Assembly: GCA_963678585.2 (NCBI GenBank)
Contig: CAXXGA010000002.1
Coordinates: 2,418,001-2,482,000 of the forward strand
DNA from: Breoghania sp963678585
GTDB lineage: Bacteria > Pseudomonadota > Alphaproteobacteria > Rhizobiales > Stappiaceae
DNA length: 64,000 bases
Direction of reading: 5' to 3'
In this document: in pieces, positions 26,118-34,266 of the stretch
How the letters are laid out: every line of letters starts with the position of its first letter
Numbering within the stretch: position 1 is the stretch's first letter
Program-made: the position numbers and the translations under genes
Notes under the pieces: generated by a model
Database searches by the model: none
Seen by the model: the letters and a program-made list of their open reading frames with translations, nothing else
What the model was told of the DNA's origin: nothing

Positions 26118-26425
26118 GCGGAATAGCGGTTGCGCGATCACGCTGCACACGGCAAGCGCGCGCGCCTTGGAAGACGGAGAACACGCGGCGGTGCAGATTC
26201 AGCTGAAAACCGCCACCGCAACAGTTGTCGCGGCGCGTCGCCATTGGTAAAACGCCGCCGCCCGGCCCAATGCACGCATCAGAATGCGAAGCGTGACCGG
26301 GTGCATCATTGAAATTCTCGCCTGTCGCTGACAGGCGTTCTGGACGTCCGATCTGCGCATGTGTGCCGGAAGCAGCAACTGCGCACCGAGGACGTCGTAG
26401 CTGCGCAACAAAAAGGAACGCGAGC
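26118..26425. promoter_or_regulatory. Intergenic region, 308 bp, upstream of prs
   Basis: No gene is supported. A perfect 8-bp stem with a 3-nt loop (26319-26326 with 26330-26337) lies about 90 bp before the prs start, with TTCTGG after it. It could be a leader hairpin or a weak terminator for the lipoprotein gene. The rest shows no clear promoter consensus. Confidence 0.4.
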
Positions 26426-27358
26426 ATGAAAATCGTCGCGGGCAATTCGAACCGGGCGCTGGCGGATGAGATATCCGGGTATCTCGACGTTCCGCTGGCC
26501 CAGTGTCAGGTACGGCGCTTCGCCGATCAGGAAATCTTCGTCGAGATCCAGGAAAACATGCGCGGCGAAGACGTCTTCGTTCTTCAGTCCACGAGTTACC
26601 CCGCCAACGATCACCTGATGGAACTGCTGATCCTGATCGATGCGCTGCGCCGCTCCTCCGCGCGCCGCATCACCGCGGTGCTCCCCTATTTCGGCTATGC
26701 CCGTCAGGACCGCAAGCCCGGCCCGCGCACGCCGATTTCCGCCAAGCTCGTCTCCAACCTGATCACCCACGCAGGCGCCGACCGCGTTCTCACGCTCGAC
26801 CTGCACGCCGGGCAGATCCAGGGCTTCTTCGACATTCCCACCGACAACCTGTTCGCGGCCCCCGTCATGACCCGCGACATCAAGGAACGCTACCAGCAGG
26901 GCAACCTGATGGTCGTTTCCCCCGATGTCGGCGGTGTGGTGCGTGCGCGTGCGCTGGCCAAACGCATCGATGCGCCGCTGGCAATCGTCGACAAGCGCCG
27001 CGAGCGTCCGGGCGAGTCCGAGGTCATGAACATCATCGGCGACGTGGCGGGCCGCGACTGCATCCTCGTCGATGACATCATCGATTCCGGCGGCACCCTG
27101 TGCAACGCCGCCGACGCGCTGCTCGCCAAGGGCGCCACTTCCGTAACCGCCTACATCACCCACGGCGTCCTTTCCGGCGGCGCGGTGGCTCGCATCACCG
27201 CCTCCCGGCTGAAGGAACTGGTCATCACCAATTCCATCGAGCCGACCGCCGCGGTGGAATCGGCCCCCAATATCCGCTGCATCTCCATCGCCCCGCTGAT
27301 GGGTGAGGCCGTGAACCGCACGGCGCTGGAAAAGTCGGTTTCCAGCCTCTTCAACTGA
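26426..27358 (+). CDS. prs: Ribose-phosphate pyrophosphokinase (PRPP synthetase)
   Basis: A 310-residue cytosolic enzyme making PRPP from ribose 5-phosphate and ATP for purines, pyrimidines, His, Trp and NAD. Seen are the flexible loop and ATP-binding YFGYARQDRK, DLHAGQIQGFFD and the PRPP loop DCILVDDIIDSGGTLCNAA (about residues 211-229). The length equals the class I family. The open frame reaches 26309, but ATG 26426 has AAGGA at good spacing and the family start MKIVAGNSNRAL. The apt gene, which consumes PRPP, is at 32.6 kb. Confidence 0.97.
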   Translation: MKIVAGNSNRALADEISGYLDVPLAQCQVRRFADQEIFVEIQENMRGEDVFVLQSTSYPANDHLMELLILIDALRRSSARRITAVLPYFGYARQDRKPGPRTPISAKLVSNLITHAGADRVLTLDLHAGQIQGFFDIPTDNLFAAPVMTRDIKERYQQGNLMVVSPDVGGVVRARALAKRIDAPLAIVDKRRERPGESEVMNIIGDVAGRDCILVDDIIDSGGTLCNAADALLAKGATSVTAYITHGVLSGGAVARITASRLKELVITNSIEPTAAVESAPNIRCISIAPLMGEAVNRTALEKSVSSLFN

Positions 27359-27421
27359 TCCGAAACCGAATTCGGGTCCCGGCGACGACGGGACATCCCA
27401 TAATCGGCACAAATCCGGCAT

Positions 27422-27445
27422 CCGCGCGAGGTTTCCTCGGCGCGG
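27422..27445 (+). terminator. Hairpin after prs
   Basis: A 10-bp stem with one bulge and a TTT loop, 63 bp past the prs stop. It has no long T-run, so termination strength is uncertain. Confidence 0.4.
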
Positions 27446-27449
27446 ATGC

Positions 27450-27478
27450 TTGCCCTTTGGGCCCTACTCCTGTATAGC
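27450..27478 (+). promoter_or_regulatory. Candidate sigma-70 promoter for rplY
   Basis: TTGCCC (27450-27455) and TATAGC (27473-27478) are separated by 17 bp, matching the -35/-10 layout. Transcription would start near 27485 and give a leader of about 88 nt before rplY. Confidence 0.45.
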
Positions 27479-27518
27479 AGCGGCCACGCGCCTACCCCCC
27501 TGGAGGAAGCGCTGAACG

Positions 27519-27546
27519 GAGGCCGACCTATCGGCCTCTTTTTCTT
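27519..27546 (+). terminator. Terminator-like hairpin in the rplY leader (possible attenuator)
   Basis: A perfect 8-bp stem (27519-27526 with 27531-27538) with a CCTA loop, followed at once by TTTTTCTT. It is a textbook intrinsic terminator that ends only about 27 bp before the rplY ATG. It could stop prs read-through, or attenuate rplY transcription if the promoter at 27450 is real. Confidence 0.7.
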
Positions 27547-27572
27547 GAACGAAACACTTAAGGAGACGAGCC

Positions 27573-28193
27573 ATGGCTCAGACCTATGAGCTTCAGGCGA
27601 CGTCGCGCGAGCGTGTGGGAAAGGGGTCCGCACGGGCACTTCGCCGCGACAACAAGATTCCGGCCGTGATCTACGGCGGGAACAAGGAACCCCTTCCGAT
27701 CGCGCTCGACGCCAAGGAAACCACGCTGACGCTTCACGGCGGTGGCTTCATGACCAAGCTCGCGACGATCCACGTCGACGGCAAGAAAGAGCTTGTCCTG
27801 GCGCGTGACTATCAGCTCGATCCGGTTCGCGACACGCTGGTCCATGTCGACTTCCTGCGCGTCAGCGCCAAGACCCGTCTTGCGGTGGATGTGCCGGTGC
27901 ACTTCATCAACGACGAGCAGTCGCCCGGCATCAAGCGCGGCGGCGTTCTCAACGTCGTGCGCCACACGGTCGAGCTGGAATGCCCGGCCACCGAAATCCC
28001 GGAAAAGATCACGGTCGATCTCGCCGGCGTGGACCTGAACGGCTCCGTTCACATCTCGCATGTGGACCTGCCCGCGAACGTCACCCCGACGATCACCGAC
28101 CGCGACTTCACCATCGCCACCGTCGCCGCTCCGGCCGGGCTCAAGGAAGAGCTGAAGGCTGAGGGCGAGGAAGAGGAAGGCGAAGCCGAATAA
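27573..28193 (+). CDS. rplY: 50S ribosomal protein L25 (Ctc/long form)
   Basis: A 206-residue protein. The N-terminal L25 domain (about 1-95: RERVGKGSARALRRDNKIPAVIYGG) binds 5S rRNA; the C-terminal TL5/Ctc domain (about 96-190) is the second half of the general-stress form. It ends in an acidic run (EEEEGEAE). The long form is usual in alphaproteobacteria. The ribosome binding site AAGGAGA lies before ATG 27573. Between a terminator-like leader hairpin and a downstream hairpin it forms its own transcription unit. Confidence 0.95.
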   Translation: MAQTYELQATSRERVGKGSARALRRDNKIPAVIYGGNKEPLPIALDAKETTLTLHGGGFMTKLATIHVDGKKELVLARDYQLDPVRDTLVHVDFLRVSAKTRLAVDVPVHFINDEQSPGIKRGGVLNVVRHTVELECPATEIPEKITVDLAGVDLNGSVHISHVDLPANVTPTITDRDFTIATVAAPAGLKEELKAEGEEEEGEAE

Positions 28194-28236
28194 TTCGGCT
28201 TGCAAACCTCTCGCAACGACTTGCGATTATGACTTG

Positions 28237-28259
28237 CGAGGGGCGGTTTCCGCCCCTCG
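28237..28259 (+). terminator. Hairpin terminator after rplY
   Basis: A 9-bp perfect stem (28237-28245 with 28251-28259) with a 5-nt loop, then a T-containing tail. It separates rplY from pth. Confidence 0.65.
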
Positions 28260-28316
28260 TTCCAATTTCGGACCCAATTGTGTCTCGGCCGACAGGGCCG
28301 GCGATCAGGCGACCGC

Positions 28317-28346
28317 CTCACGCGACCCAGGCTCACGCGACCCAGG
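28317..28346 (+). repeat. Tandem 15-bp duplication before pth
   Basis: CTCACGCGACCCAGG occurs twice in a row (28317-28331 and 28332-28346). The second copy supplies the AGGA ribosome binding site of pth. Confidence 0.8.
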
Positions 28347-28355
28347 AAAACGGCC

Positions 28356-29144
28356 ATGCATGTCATCGTAGGGCTTGGGAATCCCGGATCGAAATACGAG
28401 TTCAATCGCCACAATATCGGCTTTCTGGCGGTCGAGACGATCCACCGCCGCAATCCCTCCTTTTCCCCCTGGCGCAAGCGCTTTCAGGCAGAGACCAGCG
28501 AAGGCACCGTCGCCGGTGAGAAGGTGCTGCTGGTCAAGCCGATGACCTACATGAACGAAAGCGGTCAGGCGGTCGGAGCCGCGCTGCGCTTCTTCAAGCT
28601 GGAAGCGGGCGACGTGGTCGTGCTCTACGACGAGCTGGACCTGCCGCCGGGCAAGGTGAAGATCAAGACGGGCGGCGGCGCAGGCGGCCACAACGGCATT
28701 CGCTCCCTCGACGCCCATATCGGCAAGGACTATCGCCGCGTGCGCCTCGGCATCGGCCACCCCGGCTCCAAGGACCGGGTCACAAGCTACGTGCTGGGCG
28801 ATTTCGCCAAGGCCGACCGCGACTGGCTGATCCCGCTGCTCGATACGGCAGGCGACAATGTCGACTTGCTGGTCAAGGGCAATGACGGCGAATTCATGAA
28901 CCGCCTGCATAAGGCGGTGTTTCCGGGCTCCGGCAAGGCGAAAGCGGAGGCCGAAAGCAAACCGGGCGACCGGACAGGCGCGAAATCCGGAGCCAAGTCC
29001 GGCGAGAAGTCCGGCGCAAAGGCAGGCGGCGGGGGCCGTAGCCACATCCGTCAGGCACGCCCCAAGGCGAAGCCCGACCTGCCGAAGGAAGGCCCGCTGG
29101 CGGCCATGCTCAAGAGCCTTCTGGGCTCCAACGATACGAAGTAG
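28356..29144 (+). CDS. pth: Peptidyl-tRNA hydrolase
   Basis: A 262-residue enzyme that frees stalled peptides from tRNA. The core (1-190) has the family start MHVIVGLGNPGSKYEFNRHNIGF, whose His is catalytic, with Asn in YMNESGQAV and GGAGGHNGIRSL following. A Lys/Gly/Ser-rich tail of about 60 residues (repeated AKSG units) is added, as in many alphaproteobacterial versions; it probably binds RNA or ribosomes. ATG 28356 follows AGGA; an in-frame start at 28278 is less likely. It is 15 bp upstream of ychF. Confidence 0.95.
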   Translation: MHVIVGLGNPGSKYEFNRHNIGFLAVETIHRRNPSFSPWRKRFQAETSEGTVAGEKVLLVKPMTYMNESGQAVGAALRFFKLEAGDVVVLYDELDLPPGKVKIKTGGGAGGHNGIRSLDAHIGKDYRRVRLGIGHPGSKDRVTSYVLGDFAKADRDWLIPLLDTAGDNVDLLVKGNDGEFMNRLHKAVFPGSGKAKAEAESKPGDRTGAKSGAKSGEKSGAKAGGGGRSHIRQARPKAKPDLPKEGPLAAMLKSLLGSNDTK

Positions 29145-29159
29145 AGAAAGACGAAAACG

Positions 29160-30257
29160 ATGGGCTTCAAGTGCGGTATCGTCGGACTGCCGAATGTGGG
29201 CAAGTCCACCCTGTTCAACGCGCTGACCAAGACGGCCGCCGCACAGGCGGCGAACTATCCCTTCTGCACCATCGAGCCGAATACCGGCGACGTGCCCGTG
29301 CCCGATCCGCGCATGGCCCAGATCGCGGCCATTGCGGGCTCCGCCAACATCCTGCCCACGCGCCTGTCCTTCGTGGATATTGCGGGCCTTGTGCGCGGCG
29401 CATCGAAGGGTGAGGGCCTCGGCAACCAGTTCCTCGCCAATATCCGCGAAGTGGACGCCATCGCCCATGTGTTGCGCTGCTTCGACGACGGCGACATCAC
29501 CCACGTGGAAGGTCGCATCGATCCGGTCGCGGACGCCGACACGGTGGAAACCGAACTGATGCTTTCCGATCTGGAGAGCCTGGAGCGCCGGGTCATCCCG
29601 CTGCGCAAGAAGGCCCAGAGCGGCGAGAAGGAAGCCAAGATCGCCGTTGCCCTGATGGACGGCGTTCTGGAGCTTCTGCGCGACGGCAAGCCTGCCCGTA
29701 TGCTCGACGTCTCCAAGGAAGATCGTCCGGCCTTCGAGGCGCTGAACCTGCTCACCTCCAAGCCGGTCCTCTATGTCTGCAACGTCGATGAGGCGTCGGC
29801 GGCGACCGGCAACGCCTTCACCGAGGCGGTGAAGACAAAGGCGGAAGCTGAAGGCGCAGGTATGGTCATCATTTCCGCGGCCATCGAGGCGGAAATCGCC
29901 CAGCTCGACGATGAGGAAGCGCGAGAATACATGGAGAGCATGGGCCTTGAAGAGCCCGGCCTCGACCGCCTGATCCGCGCCGGGTACGAACTTCTGGGCC
30001 TGATCACCTATTTCACTGCAGGCCCGAAGGAAACCCGCGCCTGGACGATCACCGAGGGCACCAAGGCTCCGCAGGCGGCAGGCGTCATCCACACCGATTT
30101 CGAGCGCGGCTTCATCCGCGCGCAGACCATCGCCTATGAAGACTATGTCGCCTGCAAGGGCGAGACAGGCGCCAAGGAAGCGGGCAAGGCGCGTGACGAA
30201 GGCAAGGAATATGTGGTGAAGGACGGCGACGTGATGCTGTTCAAGTTCAACACGTAA
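29160..30257 (+). CDS. ychF: Redox-regulated ATPase/GTPase
   Basis: A 365-residue Obg-family P-loop protein of the universally conserved YchF/OLA1 group. G1 is GLPNVGKST, G3 is FVDIAGLV, and the base-specifying G4 is NVDE rather than NKxD, which explains the ATP preference of the family. A coiled-coil insert (about 125-200) and a C-terminal TGS domain (about 280-363) follow. It binds ribosomes and tunes translation fidelity and oxidative stress response. It follows pth, a very common pairing. Confidence 0.96.
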   Translation: MGFKCGIVGLPNVGKSTLFNALTKTAAAQAANYPFCTIEPNTGDVPVPDPRMAQIAAIAGSANILPTRLSFVDIAGLVRGASKGEGLGNQFLANIREVDAIAHVLRCFDDGDITHVEGRIDPVADADTVETELMLSDLESLERRVIPLRKKAQSGEKEAKIAVALMDGVLELLRDGKPARMLDVSKEDRPAFEALNLLTSKPVLYVCNVDEASAATGNAFTEAVKTKAEAEGAGMVIISAAIEAEIAQLDDEEAREYMESMGLEEPGLDRLIRAGYELLGLITYFTAGPKETRAWTITEGTKAPQAAGVIHTDFERGFIRAQTIAYEDYVACKGETGAKEAGKARDEGKEYVVKDGDVMLFKFNT

Positions 30258-30301
30258 GGCCCGCAAGACGAAGGGCTGGCGTACCCCGCGCAGAACGCAA
30301 A

Positions 30302-30337
30302 AACCCGGCAACGCGATACGTTGCCGGGTTTTTTTGT
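30302..30337. terminator. Strong bidirectional terminator
   Basis: A 12-bp perfect stem (30302-30313 with 30319-30330) with a CGATA loop, A-rich on the left and a run of T on the right. It serves convergent ychF and the O-methyltransferase gene. Confidence 0.9.
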
Positions 30338-30356
30338 TTCACCAATGAGCCAAGCC

Positions 30357-31382
30357 TCAAGCCTCCGGCTTGCGTCCGCGCACCATCATCGTCATGCCCG
30401 GGATCATTTCCGAAACTTCCACATCGACAAAGCCGGCCTTTTCCATCTCTTGCTTGACGAAGCCGCCGGTAATCGACTTGGCCGTCGGGTTGAACGCCAC
30501 ATGCTGAAGCTGCCAGAGCGCGGCCAGCTTCGGACCCGTGCGGTCGTCGGCAACCATGAAGTCGTGGACGATGTAATGGCCGCCCGGATTGAGAACCTTC
30601 AGCGCATTGGCGACAAGCCCCGGAATGGTCTCGCCGGGCACGCCGGAGAAGAGATAGGACATCAGCACCACATCGACCGGCTGCGGCCACTCGCTTTCAA
30701 GCGCATTGCCGCCCTGAAAGCTTATGCGGTCGGAAAGCCCTGCGGCGGACACGAAATCCTCCCCCACCTTCACAACGTTCGGGAAGTCGAGCACCGTGGA
30801 AGTGAGTTCCGGGTAGGATTTGCAAAGCGAGATGGAGAACGCGCCGGTACCACCGCCCACATCGAGCATCTTGCGCGCTGCCGAAAGATCCACCGTCCGC
30901 GCCAGCGACCGGCCCGGGCCGAGCGAACCGGCATGCTGGCTTTCCGAATAAAGCCGGGCTTCCTTGGGATCGGAGAACCAGTCCGCATAGGAGGACACCT
31001 GATCCTGATCGAGTTCGCCCGTCAGCGCGCCCTCAAGTTGCGTCAGGAACGGATACATCTGCTTGTCGATCTGCAGGCGGAGATAATCGCCGAAATCGTA
31101 CTTGCGGCCATTGACCAGAAAGGCTTCGGCAGCGGGCGAGTTACGGTAGATTTCGCCTTCGCGTTCGACGAGACCGAGGCTGGAAAGCGCTGTCAGCAAC
31201 GTGGTGGCGCGATCCGCATCCAACCCCGTCTTTTCGGCGACGCCATCGAGCCCGGCCCCATCATCCGCCAGAGCTGTGAACAGTCCAACATGCAGCGCGG
31301 TAAACAACGCCTTCGATCCCATAAACGCGAAAGCAATATCCGAAATCTGCTCCGCTGTTTCCAGCGGCTTAGGACTGACCAT
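30357..31382 (-). CDS. Family 2 O-methyltransferase-like protein
   Basis: A 341-residue SAM-dependent methyltransferase with the plant/COMT-like layout: an N-terminal winged-helix dimerisation domain (about 10-95) and a catalytic Rossmann domain with SAM motif MLDVGGGTGAFSISL (about 170-184), TVLDFPNVV and LNPGGHYIVHDFM. Relatives include hydroxyneurosporene and acetylserotonin O-methyltransferases; the substrate here is unknown. ATG 31382 was chosen; a GTG at 31412 would add ten residues. It is divergent from the MaoC pair across AT-rich DNA. Confidence 0.8.
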   Translation of the reverse strand: MVSPKPLETAEQISDIAFAFMGSKALFTALHVGLFTALADDGAGLDGVAEKTGLDADRATTLLTALSSLGLVEREGEIYRNSPAAEAFLVNGRKYDFGDYLRLQIDKQMYPFLTQLEGALTGELDQDQVSSYADWFSDPKEARLYSESQHAGSLGPGRSLARTVDLSAARKMLDVGGGTGAFSISLCKSYPELTSTVLDFPNVVKVGEDFVSAAGLSDRISFQGGNALESEWPQPVDVVLMSYLFSGVPGETIPGLVANALKVLNPGGHYIVHDFMVADDRTGPKLAALWQLQHVAFNPTAKSITGGFVKQEMEKAGFVDVEVSEMIPGMTMMVRGRKPEA

Positions 31383-31629
31383 TTTTCTGTAACCTCTCAG
31401 AATTAAAGACACAAAACAGCTTCATACAGCCGCGGGAGGCGGTTGCACAAACCTATTTCTGACATTGATTGAAGCCGCATTATATTGGCATTCAGGCGAT
31501 ATGCAAACGCCCATAAGAGTTTTTTATTTTGAGACTTTTATCTAGTCTTTTGCAGCAGATTTCGCCAACCGGGGCAGCTCCGCTTTCGTCACTCGACAGG
31601 CCTGCTTAAATCTGCAAAGAACTGCTTTC
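31383..31629. promoter_or_regulatory. Divergent AT-rich promoter region
   Basis: 247 bp between the O-methyltransferase and MaoC genes, the most AT-rich stretch nearby (31440-31560). It contains an inverted repeat AGACT-N7-AGTCT around 31531-31547 and TATAT-like sequences near 31483 that could form promoters on either strand. Confidence 0.45.
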
Positions 31630-32088
31630 ATGAACAAGCAGAGTTACTTCGAAGATTTCTCTCCGGGAGGAATCATCCCCCTCACGCCGCGCACCCTCCA
31701 AGCCGCGGAAATGATCGAATTCGCAAGCGAGTACGACGCTCAGCCGTTCCATCTCGACGAAGAAGCAGGCCGCAACTCAATTCTTGGCGGGCTTGCGGCG
31801 TCGGGCTGGATGACCTGCGCTGTGACCATGCGAATGATCTTTGACGATTTCCTCAAGGATTCCGCCTCCATGGGCTCGCCGGGCATCACCTCCGTCCAGT
31901 GGCGCCGTCCCGTACTTGCGGGCGACACCGTGTCGGGCCTCGTGGAAATCCTCGACGCCCGCCGCTCCACCTCAAAGCCGGAAATGGGCATCGTGAATTT
32001 CCGTATCACGCTGACCAACCAGAAAGCCGAGGTGGTCATGGTGCAGGAAAATCCGATCATGTTTGCGTGCAGGGAGGCGGCGGCGTGA
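31630..32088 (+). CDS. MaoC-family (R)-enoyl-CoA hydratase-like protein, first of a pair
   Basis: A 152-residue single hot-dog domain. The hydratase motif reads YDAQPFHLDEE, keeping the catalytic Asp and His of PhaJ/MaoC enzymes. It then has the typical ILGGLAASGWMTCAVTMR helix and the SVQWRRPVLAGDTVSG strand. It should hydrate or dehydrate a CoA thioester. Its stop overlaps the GTG start of the second MaoC gene (GTGA), implying tight co-translation and perhaps a heteromer. Confidence 0.85.
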   Translation: MNKQSYFEDFSPGGIIPLTPRTLQAAEMIEFASEYDAQPFHLDEEAGRNSILGGLAASGWMTCAVTMRMIFDDFLKDSASMGSPGITSVQWRRPVLAGDTVSGLVEILDARRSTSKPEMGIVNFRITLTNQKAEVVMVQENPIMFACREAAA

Positions 32089-32552
32089 AGCACTACGAGG
32101 AAATCGAGATCGGCGTGGAAGCGCAGCTTGGCTCCCACACGTTCACCGCGGACGAGATCAAGAAATTCGCCGCGAAATACGACCCCCAGCCCTTCCACAT
32201 GAATGAAGAAGCAGCCGCCCGCAGCCAGTTCGGCGCGCTGTGCGCCTCAGGCTGGCACACGGCCGCGATCTGGATGCAATTGATGATCGAGTATCGCAAA
32301 CGGCTGCTCGCCGAGGACCCGACGCAGAACAGCGATCATATGGGCCCCTCGCCGGGTTTCCAGAACATGAAATGGACGAAGCCCGTCTTCGTGGGCGATA
32401 CGATCACCTATTCGACCAAGCCGATCGCCAAGGAACTGGCGCCAAAGCGGCCGGGCTGGGGCTTTGTGACCAGCGAGAACGCGGGCGTGAACCAGCATGG
32501 CGAACGCATATTCGAGTTCACCTCGCGCGTGCTGGTCGGCTGCCTGAAATAG
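32085..32552 (+). CDS. MaoC-family (R)-enoyl-CoA hydratase-like protein, second of a pair
   Basis: A 155-residue hot-dog protein clearly paralogous to the previous one (KYDPQPFHMNEEAA, GALCASGWHTAAIWM, MKWTKPVFVGDTI). Catalytic Asp and His are kept here too, so both subunits could be active. The start is GTG 32085 with AGGGAGG upstream; the open frame extends further but overlaps the first gene. Substrate unknown. Confidence 0.85.
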   Translation: MKHYEEIEIGVEAQLGSHTFTADEIKKFAAKYDPQPFHMNEEAAARSQFGALCASGWHTAAIWMQLMIEYRKRLLAEDPTQNSDHMGPSPGFQNMKWTKPVFVGDTITYSTKPIAKELAPKRPGWGFVTSENAGVNQHGERIFEFTSRVLVGCLK

Positions 32553-32604
32553 CAAAGGGGGCGCAGCGATGCGCCCCTGATCCCTTTCAGACTGTCTCTG
32601 TCCG

Positions 32605-32636
32605 AAGGCCCGGCGGTCTGCACCGATCCGGGCCTT
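32605..32636. terminator. Hairpin terminator between MaoC pair and apt
   Basis: Arms 32605-32613 and 32628-32636 pair perfectly (AAGGCCCGG), with an inner CGGT/ACCG pairing in the loop. It separates convergent genes. Confidence 0.6.
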
Positions 32637-32647
32637 TCCGTCTTCGG

Positions 32648-33196
32648 CTATTCGCCGTCGAAACTAACAAGCGTGCGCACCGGCACGCCGAGTTCCTTGA
32701 TCTTGGCCGCCCCGCCCAGGTCCGGCAGATCGATGATGAAACAGGCTGCCACCACTTCGGCCCCGACCTTGCGCAGCAACCTGATAGCCGCGGTCGCCGT
32801 GCCGCCGGTGGCAATCAGGTCATCGCACAGGATGACCTTCTGGCCCGGTGTGATCGCATCCTCGTGGATTTCCGCCTCGTCCATTCCGTATTCCAGCGAA
32901 TAGGCTTCCGAGACGGTCTTCCAGGGCAGTTTGCCCTTCTTGCGGATCGGCACGAAGCCGGCGGAAAGCTGGTGAGCCACCGCACCGCCCAGAATAAAGC
33001 CGCGCGCCTCCACGCCTGCAATGTGGTCGATCTTTTCCCCCGCCCACGGCTGGACCAGCGCATCGACAGCCATACGGAACGCCTTGGCATTGCCCAGAAG
33101 CGTTGTGATATCGCGGAACATCACCCCCTTGGCGGGATAATCGGGGATGGTGCGGATCGCCTCGGCAAGTTCTTTGGCTACGGTGACATCGGTCAT
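32648..33196 (-). CDS. apt: Adenine phosphoribosyltransferase
   Basis: A 182-residue purine-salvage enzyme joining adenine and PRPP to AMP. The PRPP loop VILCDDLIATGGTATAAI (about residues 120-137) and the N-terminal GVMFRDIT and GVEARGFILG motifs are complete. ATG 33196 follows AAGGACACG. It lies 50 bp downstream of mtnP, whose reaction releases adenine; co-expression makes metabolic sense. Confidence 0.96.
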   Translation of the reverse strand: MTDVTVAKELAEAIRTIPDYPAKGVMFRDITTLLGNAKAFRMAVDALVQPWAGEKIDHIAGVEARGFILGGAVAHQLSAGFVPIRKKGKLPWKTVSEAYSLEYGMDEAEIHEDAITPGQKVILCDDLIATGGTATAAIRLLRKVGAEVVAACFIIDLPDLGGAAKIKELGVPVRTLVSFDGE

Positions 33197-33246
33197 CGTT
33201 CGTGTCCTTTCATTCAAAAGGCCCAATCATTTAAAAGACTTGGGGT

Positions 33247-34131
33247 TCAGCCGTCATTACGGTTCAAGACACGCCCAGCAATGGCGCCGAGCTTCTGGAG
33301 AAGTTCCGGATCGCGCTTGTCCGGCGCCGTCATCATCGCATGTTCCAGCGCCGTGTCGGAACCGATGGGACACACCGGGTGCTCTCGCGGAAAATCACGC
33401 GCGATCCGCGAGACGAGACGCTGCGCATTATGCGCGTTTTCCTGAAGGACCCGAATGATCATGGTGATGTCCACCTCGCCGTGATCCGGGTGCCAACTGT
33501 CATAGTCGGTGACCATGGCCACCGTCGCGTAGCAGATCTCCGCTTCGCGGGCGAGCTTGGCCTCCGGCATGTTGGTCATGCCGATGACGTCGCAGCCCCA
33601 TGAGCGGTAGAGATGGCTTTCCGCCAGCGATGAGAATTGCGGGCCTTCCATCGCCAGATAGGTGCCGCCGCGGCGATAGGGGATATCCTCGGCGCGCGCA
33701 GCACCCTCGATGGTGTCCACCAGCTTCGGGCTGACCGGATAGGCCATGGAGACGTGGGCCACGCAGCCCTTGCCGAAGAAGCTGCTGGGCCGCGTCACGG
33801 TGCGATCGATGAACTGCTCCACCAGCACGAAGGTGCCCGGAGCCAGTTCTTCCTTGAGGGAGCCGACGGCGGAAACCGACACGAGGTCGGTAACACCCAC
33901 CCGCTTCATCGCATCGATATTCGCGCGGAAGTTGATGTCGTTGGGCGCGTATTTGTGACCGCGGCCGTGGCGGGGCAGAAACACGACCTTGAGGCCGTCG
34001 ATCTCGCCGATCCGCAATTCGTCGGACGGCTCTCCCCAGGGGCTTTCAACCTTGACCCATTCGGCGTTTTCCAGTCCGGGCAGCTCGTAAATACCCGATC
34101 CGCCAACCACCCCCAGCACTGATTTCGTCAT
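33247..34131 (-). CDS. mtnP: S-methyl-5'-thioadenosine phosphorylase
   Basis: A 294-residue PNP/MTAP family enzyme that splits methylthioadenosine into adenine and 5-methylthioribose 1-phosphate. Seen are LGVVGGSGIYELPG (phosphate loop), FLPRHGRGHKYAPNDINFRANI, and YLAMEGPQFSSLAES plus GMTNMPEAKLARE for base and ribose binding. The product feeds MtnA, encoded at 56.5 kb, and the adenine feeds Apt next door. ATG 34131 lies after AAGGGGGT. Confidence 0.95.
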   Translation of the reverse strand: MTKSVLGVVGGSGIYELPGLENAEWVKVESPWGEPSDELRIGEIDGLKVVFLPRHGRGHKYAPNDINFRANIDAMKRVGVTDLVSVSAVGSLKEELAPGTFVLVEQFIDRTVTRPSSFFGKGCVAHVSMAYPVSPKLVDTIEGAARAEDIPYRRGGTYLAMEGPQFSSLAESHLYRSWGCDVIGMTNMPEAKLAREAEICYATVAMVTDYDSWHPDHGEVDITMIIRVLQENAHNAQRLVSRIARDFPREHPVCPIGSDTALEHAMMTAPDKRDPELLQKLGAIAGRVLNRNDG

Positions 34132-34216
34132 CAAGACCCCCTTAAAGCCGTCATATGTGCAGCATGTCCCGCTTCAGCCTTTTGTCAACGTGGGGTTTTA
34201 TGCATCGCACACGAAA

Positions 34217-34242
34217 ACGCCGCGCGATTGCTCGCGCGGCGT
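34217..34242 (-). terminator. Terminator of the petABC operon
   Basis: An 11-bp perfect stem (34217-34227 with 34232-34242) and 4-nt loop; on the minus strand it is followed by TTTTCGTG. It lies 25 bp after petC. Confidence 0.8.
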
Positions 34243-34266
34243 CTAACAAGGCTATGGCTCTGTGGC

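Noticed and set aside
26319..26337. Hairpin upstream of prs considered as a purine-type riboswitch
   Set aside because: Only a single 8-bp stem is visible. No three-way junction or conserved loop residues of known purine or PRPP riboswitches are present.
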